DNA of 64,000 nucleotides from Nelumbo lutea (lineage: Eukaryota > Streptophyta > Magnoliopsida > Proteales > Nelumbonaceae), in NCBI GenBank assembly GCA_022828595.1, contig JAKGHH010000005.1, positions 57,283,655-57,347,654 on the forward strand. The letters are read 5' to 3'. Positions 61,601 to 64,000 of this stretch are shown here, one piece after another. Within the stretch, counting starts at the first letter, position 1. Each line of letters starts with the position of its first letter. Under the pieces are notes generated by a model. That model did no database searches, was not told the origin of the DNA, and saw only the letters and a program-made list of their open reading frames with translations. The translations under genes and the position numbers were made by a program.

Positions 61601-61999
61601 ATCTCTTGGATGGGCCATAATGTCAAAATATACAATCCTAGTGTTCTTAATTGCCCTTACAAAGTTACAATAGTTAGAACTTGGACATTGATTGGAATTC
61701 AGTGCAAGTTCGTAGGGAGAAAAGCTATAAATTGAATATTGTCATCTTTTTTTTTTTGAAAATTCCCCATCCACAATGGAGCCAATTAAGTGAATAGTGT
61801 AGATTGATGGGTTGGTACTTGGTAGGCCACCTGTGCAGTCTATGGTGCGAGTGTGTGTACTCCTTTTCCCCTTATATTATTTATGGTTTCTAAAGATTTT
61901 TATGTTGCCATTTGGAGCTCTGTGCTGGGTGTACTTATCCTTAAATTGGTTGCAGCATCATATGAGGAACGTCGTGCCAAATTGAAATTAAGGGAATAA
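37653..61999 (+). CDS. PUS3: tRNA pseudouridine(38/39) synthase, PUS3/DEG1 type, 15 exons
   Basis: Joined exons: 37653-37778, 37957-38016, 38136-38337, 39852-39924, 41365-41410, 43912-44022, 44173-44257, 44518-44614, 47803-47863, 47968-48098, 51562-51679, 53289-53412, 60957-61064, 61164-61241, 61956-61999. All introns are GT-AG and phases agree, giving 487 residues. The enzyme isomerises uridine to pseudouridine in the tRNA anticodon stem-loop (positions 38/39). A coiled-coil-like N-terminus ([13 protein letters not shown]) precedes the TruA fold: [18 protein letters not shown], then CGRTDKGVS with catalytic Asp198, [44 protein letters not shown], and [17 protein letters not shown]. The C-terminus is basic. 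It closely resembles Arabidopsis At1g34150. The donor after exon 7 is the least certain (44258, or 44245 with the same frame). TE-laden introns inflate the gene to 24 kb, but no exon is broken. Confidence 0.92.
38338..41364 (+). other. PUS3 introns 3 and 4 (with exon 4 between)
   Basis: Intron 3 (38338-39851) has a T run at 38971-38991. Intron 4 (39925-41364) has no recognised element. A frame at 40743-40913 begins after a pyrimidine-rich AG but does not fit the family protein, so it was not taken as an exon. Confidence 0.6.
41940..42938 (+). mobile_element. 5'-truncated LINE (L1/RIRE-like, RNase H type) in intron 5
   Basis: A broken reading order recalls the 3' third of a plant LINE ORF2. 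Near 41990-42110 is the zinc-binding RT segment ([20 protein letters not shown], then CSFVTQIW). At 42313-42770 comes an RNase H-like region with [30 protein letters not shown] and, near the end, VQRSVNSIV. Several stops and frame breaks lie between. A 3' UTR-like tail ends in a poly(A) run at 42929-42938. Reverse transcriptase proper and endonuclease are missing, so the copy is 5'-truncated and dead, and sits in sense orientation to the host gene. Confidence 0.75.
43013..43592. mobile_element. hAT-type MITE (GAGCCGAGC ends) in intron 5
   Basis: The left end is TATGGTGGATTCGAGCCGAG and the right end, inverted, is TAGGGGTGGCCACGAGCCGA. GAGCTCGGCTC words face each other around an AT-rich centre. 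Inside, a segment starting TTTTTATTTTACATACAAAA is duplicated in tandem with a period of about 73 bp (43193 and 43266). The left terminus is mutated and no target duplication is clear. Confidence 0.7.
44615..45874 (+). other. PUS3 intron 8, part before the Helitron
   Basis: A short (ATT)n run lies near 44636-44653. No coding sequence is supported. A frame at 44996-45199 is not family-like. Confidence 0.5.
45875..47225 (-). mobile_element. Non-autonomous Helitron in PUS3 intron 8
   Basis: Read on the minus strand, the 1351-bp element begins TCTATACTATG, preceded by A. It ends with a hairpin (CACGTGC, loop AAA, GCACGTG), then a short spacer and CTAG followed by T. A 5' TC, a 3' hairpin about 11 nt before a CTRR end, and insertion between A and T are the defining features of Helitrons. 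No Rep/helicase is present, so it depends on another copy. Two internal stretches (about 46200-46330 and 46975-47170) resemble each other. It lies antisense to the host gene and away from splice sites. Confidence 0.82.
48099..49010 (+). other. PUS3 intron 10, first part
   Basis: Holds an (AAAAG)n microsatellite at 48691-48726. Nothing else is recognised. Confidence 0.6.
49011..49952. mobile_element. TIR element with internal palindromic tandem array, PUS3 intron 10
   Basis: The left end is CAGGGGTGTCAATCAACCGG and the right end, inverted, is CAGTAGAGGTATCAATTGG. GGCAC flanks both sides (49006-49010 and 49953-49957). The CAG...CTG ends resemble hAT-type MITEs, though the duplication is shorter than 8 bp. 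GGATTGGATCCAATCC-type words form inner inverted repeats. The centre (49235-49790) is a tandem array described separately. There is no coding capacity. Confidence 0.78.
49235..49790. repeat. Tandem array of palindromic about 15-bp units
   Basis: Some three dozen degenerate units of the form CACTTTTAYRAAAGY are repeated head to tail. The unit is itself nearly self-complementary (ACTTTTATAAAAGT), so long hairpins are possible in either strand. It is confined to the interior of the element at 49011-49952. Confidence 0.88.
49953..51561 (+). other. PUS3 intron 10, last part
   Basis: No recognised element. Short AT-rich frames only. Confidence 0.5.
51680..53288 (+). other. PUS3 intron 11
   Basis: A degenerate direct duplication of about 105 bp occurs at about 52228-52330 and 52390-52495. 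Shared words include AGAGTTGATTT, TTTTGTCC or TTCTGTCC, and TTTGATCAACCATT. A (TA)n run lies at 52001-52016. No gene is seen. Confidence 0.55.
53521..53888 (+). repeat. Copia 5' LTR
   Basis: 368 bp from TGTAGAG to CCTACA. A TATA-like CTATATATATTA lies near 53713-53724. The palindrome CCACAGCTGTGG and repeated TATCTAGTCACAG words may be promoter elements. It differs from the 3' LTR by four C/T substitutions and one 3-bp indel, all within the last 100 bp or so. Confidence 0.97.
53889..53901 (+). other. Primer-binding site (initiator Met tRNA)
   Basis: TGGTATCAGAGCC starts immediately after the LTR. It is complementary to the 3' end of plant initiator methionine tRNA, the usual primer of copia reverse transcription. 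Confidence 0.95.
53902..54741 (+). other. Copia untranslated leader
   Basis: 840 bp between primer-binding site and gag start. A roughly 80-bp direct repeat (CTACTRMAAGCTCATCTATA followed by TTTGGACTGTGCGA-type sequence) occurs at 54390-54465 and 54463-54530. No conserved frame. Confidence 0.7.
54742..59115 (+). pseudogene. Copia gag-pol polyprotein with five in-frame stops
   Basis: One frame runs from ATG 54742 to TGA 59113-59115 without frameshift, but is cut by stops at 56263 (TGA), 56668 (TAG), 56848 (TGA), 58369 (TAG) and 58429 (TAA). Domains in order: gag with an UBN2-like region and the zinc knuckle [14 protein letters not shown] (CX2CX4HX4C); aspartic protease with DSGASDHMT; integrase with HNRLGH, CESC, then Asp, Asp and Glu at [19 protein letters not shown] and NAKEYF; reverse transcriptase with the YVDDIMVTG active site; RNase H with [18 protein letters not shown] and [12 protein letters not shown]. 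The last codons read into the 3' LTR. The stops at 56668 and 58369 each replace a position where the family usually has CAG, as expected of C-to-T change. Confidence 0.95.
59092..59100 (+). other. Polypurine tract
   Basis: GAGGGGGAG abuts the 3' LTR. It is the usual primer for plus-strand synthesis of copia elements. Confidence 0.93.
59101..59471 (+). repeat. Copia 3' LTR
   Basis: 371 bp, TGTAGAG to CCTACA. The first 240 bp are identical to the 5' LTR. It has a 3-bp TTC insertion relative to it near 59399. Confidence 0.97.
59752..60204. mobile_element. MITE rich in GTTTTCTGAGAAAAC palindromes, PUS3 intron 12
   Basis: The left end is GGTGCTTGGCATCGATGCC and the right end, inverted, is GGTGTTTGGCATCGATACC (TIRs of 19 bp with two differences). 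The interior repeats TGTTTTCTGGGAAAACA-like palindromes at least five times, along with GCACTGGT/ACCAGTGC words. It lies 280 bp downstream of the copia element and is non-coding. Confidence 0.75.
60205..60956 (+). other. PUS3 intron 12, last part
   Basis: A direct repeat of AACTTGTATRGTAGTAA occurs near 60390 and 60420. Nothing else is recognised up to the acceptor at 60956. Confidence 0.5.
61242..61955 (+). other. PUS3 intron 14
   Basis: Two related segments, about 61370-61450 and 61600-61700, share GGATGGGYCATA, CAAAATATA, AATCCTAGTGTTCTTAATTG and TAGTTAGAACTTGGACATTG. They form a degenerate direct duplication roughly 235 bp apart. No coding content. Confidence 0.65.
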
Positions 62000-64000
62000 A
62001 CTTGAAGAGTTCGGTTTATCATGACAAATAGTTAATATCCCAATGAGATTCAATTTTGTCTGTTCCCCAATTTCAGGGGTTCACTGGTCTATGCAACCTA
62101 TTCTGTTTTTATTTTTATGTATCATGTATGAATATGCCATTCCTTAATTTATGAAGAAAGATCACACTCTAAAGCAGCTTCTATTATTTTCTATTAATCA
62201 GCTGATTGATTCTAGAAGGAAAAAGGAAAAGGAAAAAAAAAAAAACAGTTAGTTATTCTCAATACTCAGATTCTCTTTTCTCCACAGTATCAGTGGTCAT
62301 GTTTTAATTTTCCATTCCTTTCTCTTGAACAGCATTCAAGCTCTATAGCCTGCAAGTTTTCAACATGAAATGAAATGATTTCATCTATAAGTTTTCTTTA
62401 CCTTTTAGAGCAGATCACCATCTAGAACGGATCCCCTTATGTATATTAAAACTTGAACTGAGGTCAGTTCAGTTTTCTCGATGAGCTCATTTAGCCTTCG
62501 AAACAACCTGAAATGAACCCATTTCATCTAATAGATGGCGCGAGTTCAAATGCTTTGTAAAACTAGGAACTACAACGATATCATTCCATTTTGTGTCATC
62601 AATGCAGGCTATTTAGCCTGTTATCGAACCCATCCAGGGTGTTCCAGATTTTAGTAACATCATTTGAATGATTAACATGGGGCTGCATTGCTTTTTGTAA
62701 ATCGAACAGTCCCATCATAGTGTTATCCCACGATTTTGATTATTAAAAACCTGAAGATACTTGAAGCGAAAGTTGTGAAAAATATAGGTCTTTAAAAAGA
62801 TCACAAGTGGTACCCCCCAAAAAAAAACCTTAAAAAAAGATCAAATTTTCAAGCTTTTCCAACCTAAGGTGTGGTATATCATACCATGCATGCTTTTTTT
62901 TTTTTTTTAATTTGTATTACGGCCTGGGCCTCATACCCTGCCCCTCTGGGAATGAAATCGCATTCCTGCTGATTCCAATTCTTATTTCCGTTCAAACAGA
63001 TTATGGAAATTGGCCATTCCAATTGGTGAACCTAAAGAACCCTAAGAATCTATTCTCTGACTGGACTGGACAAACACGAGCTCTTAAGGTTAGAATTCTC
63101 ATTATTCCTTCAAAGGTCGCAGCTTGCCCAAGAGGTGATTATTGGAATTCCAAACATGCTTTATGCGTATTGACTTTTGAGTCATCAATTTCGTCTGCCA
63201 GTACTCCTGATGAGGAATTTGAATTTGATCCTCACAAAACCTTAGGGCTGTGAGGACGAAATCCAAAATCGGCTGGAGCTTCATGGATGCCAAAGAACCA
63301 CTGAGTTCAACTCAATCTGACTTGGTAGTCCGGTTATGTGTTTCGTAAGGGTTGGAAGAGCTTTAAAATTGGCCAAACCCAATTAAATCTTATACGTTGT
63401 CTACAGCTGCTGTCTGGTCCATACTCCATTGACAGCCTAAATGGGTGGGTGGTGTGTATAGCCTTTGTCAGCATCATCTTTATAAGCCTGAATCGTCTTC
63501 AAGATCAAGAAGCCGCCTAAAAGATGACCAATTGAAGCTAATAATTTACCCAACCTGCAACAAATGGATCAAAAGAGCTTCCATGTGGGAGTCCTAGTAG
63601 TATCCACCACCTTGGACGTCGCTGCACATGGCTGAGATGATGCCATTGATGGGCACACCTCATCCAATGGCATCTACACATAGTAGATACGCTAAGAAAT
63701 GAAAGCTACTTTTCTAGCTTTGCTTGGTTGTGGTGTCTTTAGAACAACTCAATGGGTTAGCAGAAGAAAAGCAAAGTCATCTCTTCCTTTTCTTTTTTCT
63801 GGGCCTCGATTCAGGAGCCTTGATGATGGTGGCCATGATTTGACGATAGCGACTCATAACCACCCAAGCTCTCTTTTTATTCTAGTAGTTTTTGTTTATG
63901 AGACTAGTGATACCCTACAGTCAAGGATTGATGGGATTGCCTTATTTATTTTCTACATTTGGTGGGCTTATTTATCGGTTGCCACAATCATGTGCAGCCC
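62000..64000. other. PUS3 3' flank, no further gene recognised
   Basis: The first part is presumably 3' UTR (ATGTATCATGTATGAAT region near 62118). A/T runs lie at 62236-62246, 62817-62830 and 62896-62909. The frames at 62912-63253 and 63338-63520 have no family features. A GATGCCATTG/CAATGGCATC inverted pair lies at 63639-63675. Confidence 0.45.

Overview
The window is nuclear DNA of a flowering plant. The evidence is GT-AG spliced introns, a plant LRR receptor-like kinase, Ty1/copia and Ty3/gypsy retrotransposons, an Au-type SINE, a Helitron, and many hAT-, Harbinger- and Mutator-like miniature elements. Long TE-filled introns and an AT-rich intergenic background suggest a medium or large, probably non-grass genome. 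I cannot name the species.

Only two complete host genes are supported. On the minus strand at 11401-14802 lies an uninterrupted LRR receptor-like kinase, very close to Arabidopsis At4g36180 (the MUSTACHES/MUSTACHES-LIKE pair). On the plus strand at 37653-61999 lies a 15-exon tRNA pseudouridine synthase of the PUS3/DEG1 (TruA) type. Its 487 codons are spread over 24 kb. Its introns hold a truncated LINE, a Helitron, several TIR elements and a whole copia element. One further exon-like segment (10395-10565, minus) looks protein-coding but has no visible partner exons.

Layout: 1-2250 holds a gypsy gag fragment and a probable solo LTR in TTA/TTG microsatellites. 2250-11400 is intergenic, with MITEs, a degenerate satellite at about 4.9-5.9 kb and an Au SINE. 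The LRR-RLK follows. 14.9-37.6 kb is gene-free: nested MITEs, a Pack-MULE-like element, two copies of a 0.72-0.74 kb TIR element, a 95-bp minisatellite, poly(A) SINEs and a gypsy LTR. 37.65-62.0 kb is the PUS3 gene. 62.0-64.0 kb is its 3' flank.

The two genes act separately: one at the plasma membrane, the other in tRNA modification. I found no gene cluster, operon-like unit or convincing undescribed biological system. The interest lies in transposon architecture, especially a young copia element carrying several nonsense codons inside PUS3, and in the non-canonical kinase motifs of the LRR-RLK.
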